From Clostridiales bacterium (GTDB lineage: Bacteria > Bacillota > Clostridia > Oscillospirales > Acutalibacteraceae): DNA of 64,000 bases. The translations under genes were made by a program, and so were the position numbers. A model generated the notes under the pieces. It was given only the letters and a program-made list of their open reading frames with translations. It had not been told where the DNA came from and did no database searches. Positions within the stretch are counted from its first letter, which is position 1. Each line of letters starts with the position of its first letter. This document shows, one piece after another, positions 7,802 to 17,037 of the stretch. The DNA lies in the NCBI GenBank assembly GCA_024690965.1, contig JAILOG010000007.1, positions 1 through 64,000 on the forward strand, in the 5' to 3' direction.

Positions 7802-10800
7802 TCAGCCTACGCTCATGTCATCTCCGCTGTCGTCAAGTGTGGAAATCAATTGCGCAAGATATTTTTGAATAGTAGTAACGTCCTCCATATTTACACCACC
7901 ATCGTGATTTGCGTCTGCGTTAACGCGCGACATTGCACCGAATGATGTGTAATTTGTAAGGTCTGCGATTATTCTTTGCAGCGATGTAATATCCTCCATA
8001 TTAACATATCCGTCACAGTTAACATCGCCGTATTTTGCTTTCGATTCTGCAGGACCGTACGGGTCAAATTCTTTTTCGGGATCGGGAACAACATCGGGGT
8101 TAACCTCGTTGTCTACTACTTCAAGGTTTGAATCCGGTACTACCTCATCGTCGGTAACTTCATCATCGCCGCCCTTTATGAGCTTTTTAACTTGCTCCAA
8201 AAGCTCCTGATAATCGGTATCTTTAATCTGTTCAATTATCTCTGTTACCTTTTCGTTTATTTTATCGGCAACCTTTCCTATACCCTTTGACAGATAAAGC
8301 TTCATAACCCAACCTGTCATATTGTTGTAAGAAACCTTTGCCCACATACCGGATTTTTCCTGAAGGATAACTTCGGTACCGTTAGGTATCTTTGTAAGAA
8401 CCTCGCTTGATGAACTCGGCTCTTTGTGAAGCTTAACAGAGCCTAATATATCCAGAGTTTTGATTACGCAAAGTGTACCCGCGTTCACTTCATTTTCGGC
8501 TACGTTTGTGAGGAACTTCATCGCTACCCAACCATTTGTGCCGTTATAGGAAGTGTATCCGAAATCATTCTGGCTTCCCGTTATTATTATTGTGGTACCG
8601 TTTGGTATTGTACCGAGTACGGCGGAAGATTCGTTTGCGTTATTATAAATCTTTACAGCGGAATTGTCCTCGGTGTTTACAACATATGTTAGTGCAACCT
8701 CACCTACGGGGCTTACTTCGCCGCCGGGGTTAACTTCAGGGTCAATTTCCGGCGAATAATCGCTTGATATTTCAGATGTGGGGTTAAATGACAGATACGC
8801 CATAGAAACCCAGCCTGTTTTTCCGTTATATGTCGTTTTGCCGAAACCGTCGTTTATTTCGGTAACAACTATTTTTGTTCCGTTTGGTATTTGATCAATA
8901 GGATCGGCAGACGCGGAAGGTTCGCTTCTCATTCTCAGGTTGCCCGATGACAATGTTACTGTGTATGAGCCAAGAGCATATCCCGTCTCGGAACCGTTTT
9001 CGCCGTTTTGTCCCGAAACTTTTTTAGCCAAATCGAGAGAAATCCAACCTGTTTGGCCGTTGTATGTGGTTTTTCCCCATGCGCCGCTTACTTCGGTTAC
9101 CTGGAGAATAGTGCCGTTTGGTATGAGGGCGAGCTGTGAGCCGTTTATCGGTGCGGCTCTTAATTTAAGATTTCCGCCTTCGGTAGTTATTTGATATGTG
9201 CCTGTTGTATATCCCGAAATGTCAGAATTTGTGTTAACGGTATCGGTAGAATCGGATACAAATGCCATATATCCCATGCTTACCCAGCCTGTTTGACCTT
9301 TATAAATCGCTTTACCAAAGCCGTTTGATATCTCGGTGATAACAAGAAGTGTGTCTTTGGGAACGCCGTCTATACGGGTGCCGTTGCTTGAAGGAGTTGC
9401 GCGGAAATTAAGCGTTCCGCTTTCTATATTTACTCTGTATGTGCCAAGTTTAGGACCATTGTTTTCGCCGCCGCCCGATGTTGCGGTAAGGTATTCCATG
9501 CTTACCCAGCCGGTTGTGCTGCCGTAAGTTATTTTACCGAAACCGTTGGACGTTTCTGTTACGGTAACAACAGTACCTTTTGGAACAGAACCGATTATTT
9601 GTCCCGATGCGCTCGCGGTAGCGCGAATATTAAGCGCAGTCGCGGAAGTGGTAACTGTGTATGTGTTGCCCTGCGGATTGGGATTATCCTGAGGATTATC
9701 GGTTTTTGTAAGATAGATCATAGACAGCCAACCTGTCTGACCGGCGTATGTTGTTTTTCCATAGCCGTTTGATATTTCTGTTATTTTCACAACAGTACCG
9801 TTGGGAACAAGACCCAATCTGTCTCCGTTACTTGAAGCAGAGCTTCTTAAAGTAAGGTTACCGCTTGAAAGCGTTACTTTGTAATAACCTGTTTCCTGCT
9901 GTACAGGTGTATCGGACGATTGACCTACATAAGCCATATATGACATAGATACCCAGCCTGTTTGACCGTTGTAAACGGTTTTGCCGAAGCCGTTTGATAT
10001 CTCGGTGATAGTAAGAAGCGTATCCTTGGGTATAGAGCCTATCTTAGTGCCGTTGCTCGAAGCAGTTGCGCGGAAATTCAAAGTACCGCTTTCTATATTT
10101 ACTCTGTATATTCCAAGTTGACCGGAGGGTTGAGGAGACGAGGTGTCGGTTGTGATTGTTGTGCTGCTTGAAACAAACGCAAGGTAACTCATAGAAAGCC
10201 AGCCGGTGTATCCGCCGTAAGTGGATTTACCGAAACCGTTTGAAATTTCGGTGATTACAAGCAGAGTGTCTTTGGGAACAATAGTAAGCTGTGCGCCCGA
10301 GCTTGAAGCAGATGCGCGCATCCAAAGTCCGCCTGATGATACATTGACTCTGTATGTTCCAAGCTGACCCGTAGGTTGTGGAGATGAGGTATCGGTAGTG
10401 GTCTGAGAGCTTGACACAAACACAAGATAACTCATAGAGAGCCAGCCTGTTTGACCGTTATAAACGGTTTTACCGAAACCGTTAGATATTTCTGTTATAT
10501 AAACAAGCGTATCTTTCGGAACTCCGCCTATACGTGTGCCGTTGCTTGAAGCGGTTGCACGGAAATTAAGCGTGCCGCTTTCTATATTTACTCTGTAAGT
10601 TCCGAGCTGAGATGTCGGTTGAGAGGAGGTATCTGTCGTAGGCGTTGTGTTGCCAGAAACAAACGTAAGGTAGCTCATAGAAAGCCAACCCGTGTAACCG
10701 TTGTAGGTTGTTTTGCCAAAGCCGTTGGAAAACTCGGTAACAACAACAAGCGTGCCGTTAGGTACGGTTGTAGGAGCTGCCGCGTTACTTGAGGCCGAAG

Positions 10801-11509
10801 AACGCAGGTTAAGATTTCCGCCCTGTGTGGTTACTTTATAGGTGCCGGGAGTATATGATGTCGTACCGCCGCTTGTGTCTGTTGTAGTGGTAGTGGAGCT
10901 CGACACAAATGTGAGATAGTCCATACTCATCCAACCTGTGTAACCGCCGTAAGTGGTTTTACCGAAACCGTTTGAAAATTCGGTAACAACAACAAGCGTG
11001 CCGTTAGGTACGGTAGTTGGGGCTGCCGCGCTGCTCGAGGGTGATGAACGCAGATTAAGGTTACCGCCCTGTGTGGTTACTCTGTAAGTGCCGGGAGTAT
11101 AAGATGTTGTATTGCTGCCGCCGCTTGTGTCGGTAGTTGTTGAACCCGATACGAATGTGAGGTAATCCATGGAAAGCCAGCCGGTTTGACCGTTATAAGT
11201 TGTTTTACCGAAGCCGTTAGAGAATTCGGTAACATAGACAATAGTACCGTTTGGAACTGAGCCTATCGGGTTTCCGCTGCTTGAAGCGTTGGGGCGCAAA
11301 TTAAGATTGCCGCCTTGTGTCGTAACCTTATAATTGCCTACCGAATAGGCAGCTTTTACCGTTGTGATAACGTGTAAAGGTGCCGTTTCTGTTTTTGTCT
11401 GCTCTGCAAAAGCTGTGGGTACAAGTATCGTCATACTTACGATCATTACTGCCGCAAGCACAAACGAAGCCGTTTTTTTGCAAAGCCTTTTAAATGTTAT
11501 AGCTTTCAT
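7802..11509 (-). CDS. secreted protein with 13 bacterial SH3 domains and a dockerin
   Basis: A 1235-aa protein. The start at 11509 follows AGGAGG by 7 nt; an in-frame ATG six codons earlier overlaps that site. A long signal peptide ends near AFAEQ. Thirteen SH3b repeats of about 60-70 residues follow, each with the pattern LNLR..ASS...I..VPNGT...TE.SNGFGKTTYNGQTGW.SM.YL. Repeats 1-11 are very similar and repeats 12 and 13 are divergent. A Lys/Asp/Val-rich stretch follows, then a type I dockerin (GDVNCDGYVNMED and ADANHDGGVNMED). SH3b domains bind cell-wall peptides or other ligands, and the dockerin suggests attachment to a scaffoldin. No catalytic domain is visible. The highly similar repeats make it prone to recombination and to assembly errors. 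Confidence 0.9.
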   Translation of the reverse strand: MKAITFKRLCKKTASFVLAAVMIVSMTILVPTAFAEQTKTETAPLHVITTVKAAYSVGNYKVTTQGGNLNLRPNASSSGNPIGSVPNGTIVYVTEFSNGFGKTTYNGQTGWLSMDYLTFVSGSTTTDTSGGSNTTSYTPGTYRVTTQGGNLNLRSSPSSSAAAPTTVPNGTLVVVTEFSNGFGKTTYGGYTGWMSMDYLTFVSSSTTTTTDTSGGTTSYTPGTYKVTTQGGNLNLRSSASSNAAAPTTVPNGTLVVVTEFSNGFGKTTYNGYTGWLSMSYLTFVSGNTTPTTDTSSQPTSQLGTYRVNIESGTLNFRATASSNGTRIGGVPKDTLVYITEISNGFGKTVYNGQTGWLSMSYLVFVSSSQTTTDTSSPQPTGQLGTYRVNVSSGGLWMRASASSSGAQLTIVPKDTLLVITEISNGFGKSTYGGYTGWLSMSYLAFVSSSTTITTDTSSPQPSGQLGIYRVNIESGTLNFRATASSNGTKIGSIPKDTLLTITEISNGFGKTVYNGQTGWVSMSYMAYVGQSSDTPVQQETGYYKVTLSSGNLTLRSSASSNGDRLGLVPNGTVVKITEISNGYGKTTYAGQTGWLSMIYLTKTDNPQDNPNPQGNTYTVTTSATALNIRATASASGQIIGSVPKGTVVTVTETSNGFGKITYGSTTGWVSMEYLTATSGGGENNGPKLGTYRVNIESGTLNFRATPSSNGTRIDGVPKDTLLVITEISNGFGKAIYKGQTGWVSMGYMAFVSDSTDTVNTNSDISGYTTGTYQITTEGGNLKLRAAPINGSQLALIPNGTILQVTEVSGAWGKTTYNGQTGWISLDLAKKVSGQNGENGSETGYALGSYTVTLSSGNLRMRSEPSASADPIDQIPNGTKIVVTEINDGFGKTTYNGKTGWVSMAYLSFNPTSEISSDYSPEIDPEVNPGGEVSPVGEVALTYVVNTEDNSAVKIYNNANESSAVLGTIPNGTTIIITGSQNDFGYTSYNGTNGWVAMKFLTNVAENEVNAGTLCVIKTLDILGSVKLHKEPSSSSEVLTKIPNGTEVILQEKSGMWAKVSYNNMTGWVMKLYLSKGIGKVADKINEKVTEIIEQIKDTDYQELLEQVKKLIKGGDDEVTDDEVVPDSNLEVVDNEVNPDVVPDPEKEFDPYGPAESKAKYGDVNCDGYVNMEDITSLQRIIADLTNYTSFGAMSRVNADANHDGGVNMEDVTTIQKYLAQLISTLDDSGDDMSVG

Positions 11510-11665
11510 AACAATTCCTCCTGTCAAAATGAAAGTATAATTTAATAATATGCAAAAGTACGCCGGTAACGTACATCTTCACCGATAAAACTATATTATC
11601 CTTCTAAAGTAATAACAATCATAATGTTGCTTTTCGGACAAAAATCATCAAAAAATCACAAAAGG

Positions 11666-12403
11666 TCATATGCCGGTGTTTAGCCTGAAACTGTTGAGAG
11701 TGTGTACGCAGGCGGTGAATTGTTTGCCTATATCGCTTTCAAGATATTCCCGTGTTTTTCCGAAGAACAACTGACGTTTTCCGAGATGAAGCACATGGCT
11801 TGCGTACCTTGCCGTTGTGTGGATATCGTGGGATACCATAACAATAGTTATCCCCTGTTCCCTGTTGATCTTCTTGATAAGATTACAAAAATCACTTGTC
11901 ACAACGGGGTCAAGTCCGCTTGACGGCTCGTCAAGAAGCAAGAGCTTTTGAGTCGCGCACAATGCTCTTGCAAGCAATACTCTTTGCTGTTGACCGCCCG
12001 ACAGCTCCTGATAGCTTCTGTTTTTTAAGGATTCTATTCCCATAAGGCGCATTTTTTCGTCCGCGGCTTCTTTATCTTCTTTAGAGTAAAAAGGGCGTCG
12101 CTTCATTTGGTTTATCCTTCCCGATAAAACCACCTCAAAAACGCTTGCGGGAAAATTTCTTTGTATCGCTGTTTGCTGAGGCAGATAGCCTATTTCATTC
12201 GGACTTAGGTCATCACCTAAAGTTATTTCTCCGCGCAGGGGCTTTTTAAGCCCGAGCAAGCCTTTTATCAATGTGCTTTTTCCGCTTCCGTTTTCACCTA
12301 CTATGCACAAATAGTCGCCTTTGTCGATTTGAAAATCAACATCTTCCAAAACAACGCTTCCCTCATATCCCAAAGAAACATCTTTGCAGCTTATTAAAGC
12401 CAT
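11666..12403 (-). CDS. metal (zinc/manganese) ABC transporter ATPase
   Basis: A 245-aa ATPase of the ZnuC/AdcC type. Walker A is GENGSGKST (about 37-45), the Q loop is in YLPQQ, the signature is LSGGQQQR, Walker B is LLLLDEP, and the H loop is MVSHD. It powers import of zinc or manganese through a partner permease. The start codon overlaps the stop of the upstream binding-protein gene by one base (TAATG), so the two are translationally coupled. No permease gene follows: the next gene downstream is the SH3-dockerin gene. The permease must be elsewhere or be lost. The metal cannot be read from the ATPase alone. Confidence 0.85.
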   Translation of the reverse strand: MALISCKDVSLGYEGSVVLEDVDFQIDKGDYLCIVGENGSGKSTLIKGLLGLKKPLRGEITLGDDLSPNEIGYLPQQTAIQRNFPASVFEVVLSGRINQMKRRPFYSKEDKEAADEKMRLMGIESLKNRSYQELSGGQQQRVLLARALCATQKLLLLDEPSSGLDPVVTSDFCNLIKKINREQGITIVMVSHDIHTTARYASHVLHLGKRQLFFGKTREYLESDIGKQFTACVHTLNSFRLNTGI

Positions 12404-13344
12404 TAGTTTAACGCCTCCTTGAGTACGGTAAGATTGCTTTTCATAATGTCCGCATAGGTTATTCCGCTTTCAAAATCCTCTTTGGTAACATTATGACAAG
12501 AATGGAACAGCCGCTTTTCGGCACCGGTTTCTTCACATACGGCGTCTGCCATTCTCTCGTTTGAAAACTCTATATAAAACACTGTAGGAATATTCTCGGA
12601 TTTCACCTTATCTATCAAAAAAGCAACCGTAGAAGCCGAAGGCTCGGTCTCCTGAGAGCAACCGGGAAATGCCGCCCAATAGTTAAGATTATACCGGTTT
12701 GCAAAATAGGCAAAGGGAAATCTGTCCGCAAACACGATTGTTTTTCTTTTTGCTTTTGAAACGGTTTCGCTAAACTCAGAATCAAGGCTTTCTATCTCAT
12801 TAAGATAATATTCTGCATTTGCGTTATATGTATCGGAATTATTTTTATCTATACCGCAAACAGCTTTATTTATTGCTTTTATCATAAGAATTGCGTTTGC
12901 GGGAGAAGTCCAAATATGCTCGTCATATTCAACTTCGTCGGAAGCTTCGCTTTTGTCCTTCTGCATTCCCTCGGAAACAACCTCCTTTAAAGGAGTTACA
13001 TAATCAAAAAGCTTCAAAACCTTTATATTAAATGTGTCAAGCGAATTCAGGATTTCCTCAACCCATTCCTCAGATTCGCCGCCAATGTAGATAAACAAGT
13101 CACATTGCTGTATTTTTATTATATCTTGCGGCGAGGGTTCATAAGAGTGACTTTCGCTGCCCGGCGGTAAAAGCATATCCACATTGCCCTTATCTTTGAC
13201 GACCGCTTTTGCAAAGTCATACGCCGGAAAAACAGTTGCCACAACAGACAATCCGCGGTCATTATTTTTTGGCTTTTCGCATGAGCAAACGCATAACAGC
13301 GTGATTAAGCAAAGCAAAAACGCCAAAAATCTATATTTACGCAT
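12403..13344 (-). CDS. zinc ABC transporter substrate-binding lipoprotein
   Basis: A 313-aa ZnuA/AdcA-type lipoprotein with a Cys-rich lipobox (VCSC). Family features are the first metal His in ESHSYEPSPQD, a second His in DEHIWTSP, and the segment ADRFPFAYF...AAFPGCSQETEPS seen in a zinc-binding clade of Clostridia. The usual His-rich loop is replaced by a short acidic one. It captures zinc outside the membrane. GAGG precedes the ATG. The promoter region holds an AT-rich imperfect palindrome (TTGTAAATGATTATAAC) that might be a Zur/Fur-type site, but the match is weak. Confidence 0.8.
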   Translation of the reverse strand: MRKYRFLAFLLCLITLLCVCSCEKPKNNDRGLSVVATVFPAYDFAKAVVKDKGNVDMLLPPGSESHSYEPSPQDIIKIQQCDLFIYIGGESEEWVEEILNSLDTFNIKVLKLFDYVTPLKEVVSEGMQKDKSEASDEVEYDEHIWTSPANAILMIKAINKAVCGIDKNNSDTYNANAEYYLNEIESLDSEFSETVSKAKRKTIVFADRFPFAYFANRYNLNYWAAFPGCSQETEPSASTVAFLIDKVKSENIPTVFYIEFSNERMADAVCEETGAEKRLFHSCHNVTKEDFESGITYADIMKSNLTVLKEALN

Positions 13345-13452
13345 ACAATTCCTCTACTACACTTTATTATATATTTAGACAATAATATTGTAAATGATTA
13401 TAACTTTTTTGTCAATGATAAACACGTGAATTTAATAAAAACCGCAAAAAAA

Positions 13453-13484
13453 TGCAGCCGACATATTTTTTACAGTCGACTGCA
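13453..13484 (-). terminator. terminator of the AAA-CYTH gene
   Basis: TGCAG and CGAC pair with GTCG and CTGCA around one mismatch; on the minus strand the hairpin is followed by TTTTTTT. It lies 17 nt past the stop codon. Confidence 0.8.
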
Positions 13485-13501
13485 TCAATAAATTCTGATT
13501 G

Positions 13502-14593
13502 TTATTTTATGTTGAGCGCAAGCGAAGCGTTATTGTAAGTTTCGTCGCCCGTAACCTCTTTTATTACCTTCAATTCTTTCGGGAATTTGATTTCATCGTT
13601 AACGTCGCTCAGTTCAATTTCAACTATTGCTTTGTCGTGCCAGAACGGGTATATGTCTATTTCAAAGCACTGTATCCCAAAAGTAAGACAATATCTTGTT
13701 TTTCTTATCTGACGGCGCGTTGTGTCGGCGTTCATCAAAAGCTGTAAATATTCCTCTTTTGAAAGACGGCGTTCTATCTCAACACGCTTCATATTATTTA
13801 TGCTTCGTTTTGTGGTTTGAAAATATATGTAATTACCGTCTATTCCTCTTTGGCGTACACGAACTTCGTCGCCGTTGAGCGTTTTCAGATATGTTTGAAT
13901 TATCTCTATCCGCTGACAGTTGGGCAGGTTTTCAAGCCAGTTGATATCGGGATATTCTATAAGGAATTTGCGCTCTATCTCATACGGTTCAGGACCGCCG
14001 AGGAAAGACGAGATCTCCGCAATCAGGCGTTTCATTTTGTTCTCGAAATCGGTCGCGTTGTCGATAACACGGAAATGCGGATGTCCTGTCCAAGCAGCCA
14101 CAATTTTGTTGTCGAGAGCAATTGCTTCTTCTATACTTTCAATTCTTGCAGAGTTATTTTCGGTCGTGTAAAAGGCCTTTGCGCCCTTTGCCGCCGTAAG
14201 AAGGTGGAAAACCGCATCGTAGTTATCTCTCAGTTCAACCTCGTTGGATTCCACAAAATCCATAACGGCGGAGAATTCCGCAGGCGTCATATAAGCCTTG
14301 TTATCAAGAACGCCTCTGTCGCAAACTATCAAAATTTTGTCCGCTTTCATGGAACGGGCGGCCTGTTCAAAAAGCCTTTCTTTTTCTATTTGAAGTTTAA
14401 CCTGACACTTTTGATAATCAAGGTTAGATCCGCAGGTCCAAGGTGCTACACCGCCCGTAATAAACTCAGTTGCAGTTTCGGGTACAAACAAAACCGTATA
14501 TCCAAATTGGGTAAAGGCATTTTGTATCCAGCTCATAGCAGTTGTTTTTCCCGCGCACGGGCCACCAGTAATAACGATTTTTTTAATATTCAA
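13502..14593 (-). CDS. AAA-type P-loop ATPase/kinase fused to a CYTH domain
   Basis: A 363-aa two-domain protein. Residues 1-195 are a P-loop domain: Walker A GGPCAGKT at 10-17 and a Walker B-like ILIVCDRGVLD near 87-97, typical of predicted AAA_28 kinases. Residues 204-363 are a CYTH domain with the ExExK signature at 205-209 (EIERK) and basic strands (VRVRQR, YFQTTKR). CYTH enzymes act on triphosphates (tripolyphosphatase, thiamine triphosphatase, class IV cyclase); which substrate applies here cannot be read. The start codon is TTG, supported by GGAGG 9 nt upstream. Monocistronic. Confidence 0.8.
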   Translation of the reverse strand: MNIKKIVITGGPCAGKTTAMSWIQNAFTQFGYTVLFVPETATEFITGGVAPWTCGSNLDYQKCQVKLQIEKERLFEQAARSMKADKILIVCDRGVLDNKAYMTPAEFSAVMDFVESNEVELRDNYDAVFHLLTAAKGAKAFYTTENNSARIESIEEAIALDNKIVAAWTGHPHFRVIDNATDFENKMKRLIAEISSFLGGPEPYEIERKFLIEYPDINWLENLPNCQRIEIIQTYLKTLNGDEVRVRQRGIDGNYIYFQTTKRSINNMKRVEIERRLSKEEYLQLLMNADTTRRQIRKTRYCLTFGIQCFEIDIYPFWHDKAIVEIELSDVNDEIKFPKELKVIKEVTGDETYNNASLALNIK

Positions 14594-14782
14594 GCTTGAT
14601 AACCTCCGTAGCCGGAACGGTTATTCCGACTCAGTTTTGGTTTGAGCTAACATATCTTTACAAATACATTGCACATAATTATATCAAACCTTATCATATA
14701 TTTCAATAGAAAATAATGCATTATATTAAGTTTTATGAATTATTTTCGAAATTTGTATAACACAGTCAAAAAGGAGTACATA

Positions 14783-15283
14783 ATGAACAACAAGATCAAA
14801 AAATATCAAATATTCAGCGTGATATTCTCCTTTGTGATAGGTTGCCTGCTCCATTTAACATACAAATTATCTGGAGAAAACAAGTTTGTCGCTATGTTTT
14901 CATCAATAAACGAAAGCACTTGGGAACATTTGAAGCTTTTGTTTTTTCCTATGCTGGTCACCGCAATAATAGGTTGCTTATATTTTAAAAATGATATTCC
15001 CAACTTCTTTTGCTCCAAAGCGAAAGGAATAATAGCATCTCTTATCTTTATGGTCGCTGCCTTTTACACATACAATGGAATAGTAGGAAGAAATTTTCCT
15101 GCAGTAGACATATCTTTATTTTTTATTTCTGTGTTATTGGGAGAATTCATCTCTTACTTGCTCGTTAAAAACAGAAAAAAATGCAACAACCGTGTTGCTG
15201 CATTCGTGCTTATTGTTCTGTTTGTATGTTTTATTGTTTTTACGTTTAATACTCCCAAGCTGAGGATTTTCAGGGAGCCTTAA
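14783..15283 (+). CDS. DUF6512-like membrane protein
   Basis: A 166-aa membrane protein with about five hydrophobic segments. The start at 14783 follows AAAGGAG; a longer frame from 14735 has no ribosome site. It carries the conserved block INESTWEHLKLLFFP, which I associate with a small uncharacterised membrane family (DUF6512). The function is unknown. Downstream, between 15284 and 15372, lies only a short gap to the convergent flavodoxin gene. Confidence 0.65.
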   Translation: MNNKIKKYQIFSVIFSFVIGCLLHLTYKLSGENKFVAMFSSINESTWEHLKLLFFPMLVTAIIGCLYFKNDIPNFFCSKAKGIIASLIFMVAAFYTYNGIVGRNFPAVDISLFFISVLLGEFISYLLVKNRKKCNNRVAAFVLIVLFVCFIVFTFNTPKLRIFREP

Positions 15284-15372
15284 ATTCACTGTTGGTTATA
15301 CCTATTATGCTTTTGGATTGGTTAAAGCTGAAAATGCATATTAGCTTGTGACGTGTTGATCGGCTTGCCGTT

Positions 15373-15843
15373 TCAGAATTTTTCAACCCAATTTTTCAGT
15401 TCATCCGACGAAGCAGAGGCTGAAAAGCGTTTGCCTTCAAGCACCTTTGCGCCGGGGGCGAGAGCCTGCATATTTTTCGCCGAATCGCCGAGTCCGCTTC
15501 CGCCTGAGGTGCAAAACGGAACAACAGTCTTGCCTGTAAAATCCGCGCTTTCCATAAATGTGTCGATTATGGAAGGTTCACGGTACCACCATACCGGAAA
15601 ACCGACGAGAATAACATCGTAACCGGAAACATCCGGTTTCATAGCCATTTCGGGACGACAATTTCTGTCTTTCATTTCAACCGATGAGCGACTTTGTTTG
15701 TTTGTCCAGTCAAGATCAGCTTTTGTGTATGGCTGTGCAGGCGCAATCTCGAATATATCCGCTCCCAAAGCGTCCGCCAGTTTCTTCGCGACCTTCTTCG
15801 TCACACCGCCGGCACTGAAATACGTAACAAGTATCTTTTTCAT
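15373..15843 (-). CDS. flavodoxin
   Basis: A 156-aa protein with a flavodoxin fold. The first strand is ILVTYFSAGGVTKKVA, whose loop should bind the FMN phosphate. VGFPVWWYREPSIIDTF is the loop that stacks on the isoalloxazine ring, and PFCTSGGSGLGDSAKN is the C-terminal FMN loop. It is a low-potential electron carrier or small quinone-type reductase. It is the last gene of a three-gene minus-strand operon (TetR regulator, iron alcohol dehydrogenase, flavodoxin), 13 nt after the dehydrogenase. GC content is visibly higher than in the surrounding genes. Confidence 0.85.
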   Translation of the reverse strand: MKKILVTYFSAGGVTKKVAKKLADALGADIFEIAPAQPYTKADLDWTNKQSRSSVEMKDRNCRPEMAMKPDVSGYDVILVGFPVWWYREPSIIDTFMESADFTGKTVVPFCTSGGSGLGDSAKNMQALAPGAKVLEGKRFSASASSDELKNWVEKF

Positions 15844-15856
15844 TGTGTTCTCCTCC

Positions 15857-17023
15857 TCAAAGACTCTCCTTCAAAATCTGTACGACTTCTGCGCGGTCAA
15901 GGACTTTGTAACCGCCATCGAGAATGAATGTCGCGTCAGCGATGCCTTCGATCATATCTTCGGTAGCGCCAAGCTCCGACAGATGCATGGCAACGCCGAT
16001 CTTTCTCATCCACTGCTCCATTTCAAGAAGTCCCGCGCTAGCGATCTCTTCATCGGTTTTGCCTTCCGCACCGACGCCCCAAATCTCAGTCGCGAAGCGT
16101 TTGAACTTTTGCAGACCGTAAGGCATGATATGCTTGTAATACGGCAGCGAAACGGCTGAAAGCGTCATACCGTGCGTCGCGTCGGTGTACGCTCCCGCCG
16201 CCTGACCGAGCATATGAACCATCCAGTCGGTCGTTTTTCCGCGCGAGATCAGCGTATTGAGCGCCCATGTCGCCGCCCACATAATATTGGAGCGCGCCTC
16301 GTAATCTTCCGGATTCTCTATGGCGATCAGCGAATTACGGATAACCGATTTCATCAGCGCTTCGGCGAGATAATCACTGACGTTATCGTCCTCACCGGAG
16401 AAATACTGTTCGCAGATGTGATTGAAAATGTCATATATGCCGGCGACCATCTGGCGTTTCGGCAGACTCATCGTGAAGCGCGGATTGAGGATAGAGAATT
16501 TCGGCATAACTTCATCGCCGAAAACGTGTCCGATTTTCTGCCTTGTGTCGTGATTGGTGATAACGGAGCCGCCGTTCATTTCCGAGCCGGTGCCTGCCAT
16601 CGTCAGGATGCATCCTACCGGAACTATCTCGCAGTCGGGTTCTTCAAAACAGGCGAAGTATTTGTCCCACGGATCTTCATCGCAGTGTACGGAGACGGAG
16701 ACCGCTTTCGCGTAGTCGCAGCAGGAGCCGCCGCCGACAGCCAAAAGCAAATCGGCGTTATGCGCTTTTGCGATCTTCACGCCCTCACGCAGTTTGTCCG
16801 CCGTAGGATTGGGCATAACGCCCCCGTCTTCAACTATGTTCTTTCCGTTCGCTTTAAGAATAGCGATCACGCTGTCGTAGATACCGTTTTTCTTGATGGA
16901 ACCGCCGCCGTAGATAAGAACGACGTTCTTGCCGTATTTGGGCAGCTCCTCGTTGAGATAGTCCAGAGAATCCTCTCCAAAGTAGAGTTTGGTTGCGTTT
17001 TTGTAACTGAAATTTCCAAGCAT
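15857..17023 (-). CDS. iron-containing alcohol dehydrogenase (butanol dehydrogenase type)
   Basis: A 388-aa enzyme of the YqhD/BdhA type that interconverts aldehydes and alcohols with NAD(P)H. The nucleotide-binding loops are IYGGGSIKKNGIYD and VGGGSCCDYAKA, followed by the family block MAGTGSEMNGGSVIT. Candidate iron ligands are the Asp and His of YDIFNHICEQYF and the His residues of MVHMLGQAAG and DATHGMT. The length is typical. It lies between a TetR gene (14 nt upstream) and a flavodoxin gene, so expression is probably derepressed by an aldehyde-like or redox signal; that is inference from context. The GC-rich codon use suggests horizontal acquisition of the operon. Confidence 0.88.
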   Translation of the reverse strand: MLGNFSYKNATKLYFGEDSLDYLNEELPKYGKNVVLIYGGGSIKKNGIYDSVIAILKANGKNIVEDGGVMPNPTADKLREGVKIAKAHNADLLLAVGGGSCCDYAKAVSVSVHCDEDPWDKYFACFEEPDCEIVPVGCILTMAGTGSEMNGGSVITNHDTRQKIGHVFGDEVMPKFSILNPRFTMSLPKRQMVAGIYDIFNHICEQYFSGEDDNVSDYLAEALMKSVIRNSLIAIENPEDYEARSNIMWAATWALNTLISRGKTTDWMVHMLGQAAGAYTDATHGMTLSAVSLPYYKHIMPYGLQKFKRFATEIWGVGAEGKTDEEIASAGLLEMEQWMRKIGVAMHLSELGATEDMIEGIADATFILDGGYKVLDRAEVVQILKESL

Positions 17024-17037
17024 TGTTTTTTCCTCCG

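Noticed and set aside
13379-13440. A Zur/Fur box upstream of the zinc-binding protein gene
   Set aside because: The AT-rich palindrome is too imperfect to call; noted only within the gene entry.
13817-14599. A 260-codon plus-strand frame opposite the AAA-CYTH gene
   Set aside because: It mirrors the real gene, has no ribosome site and no recognisable motif.
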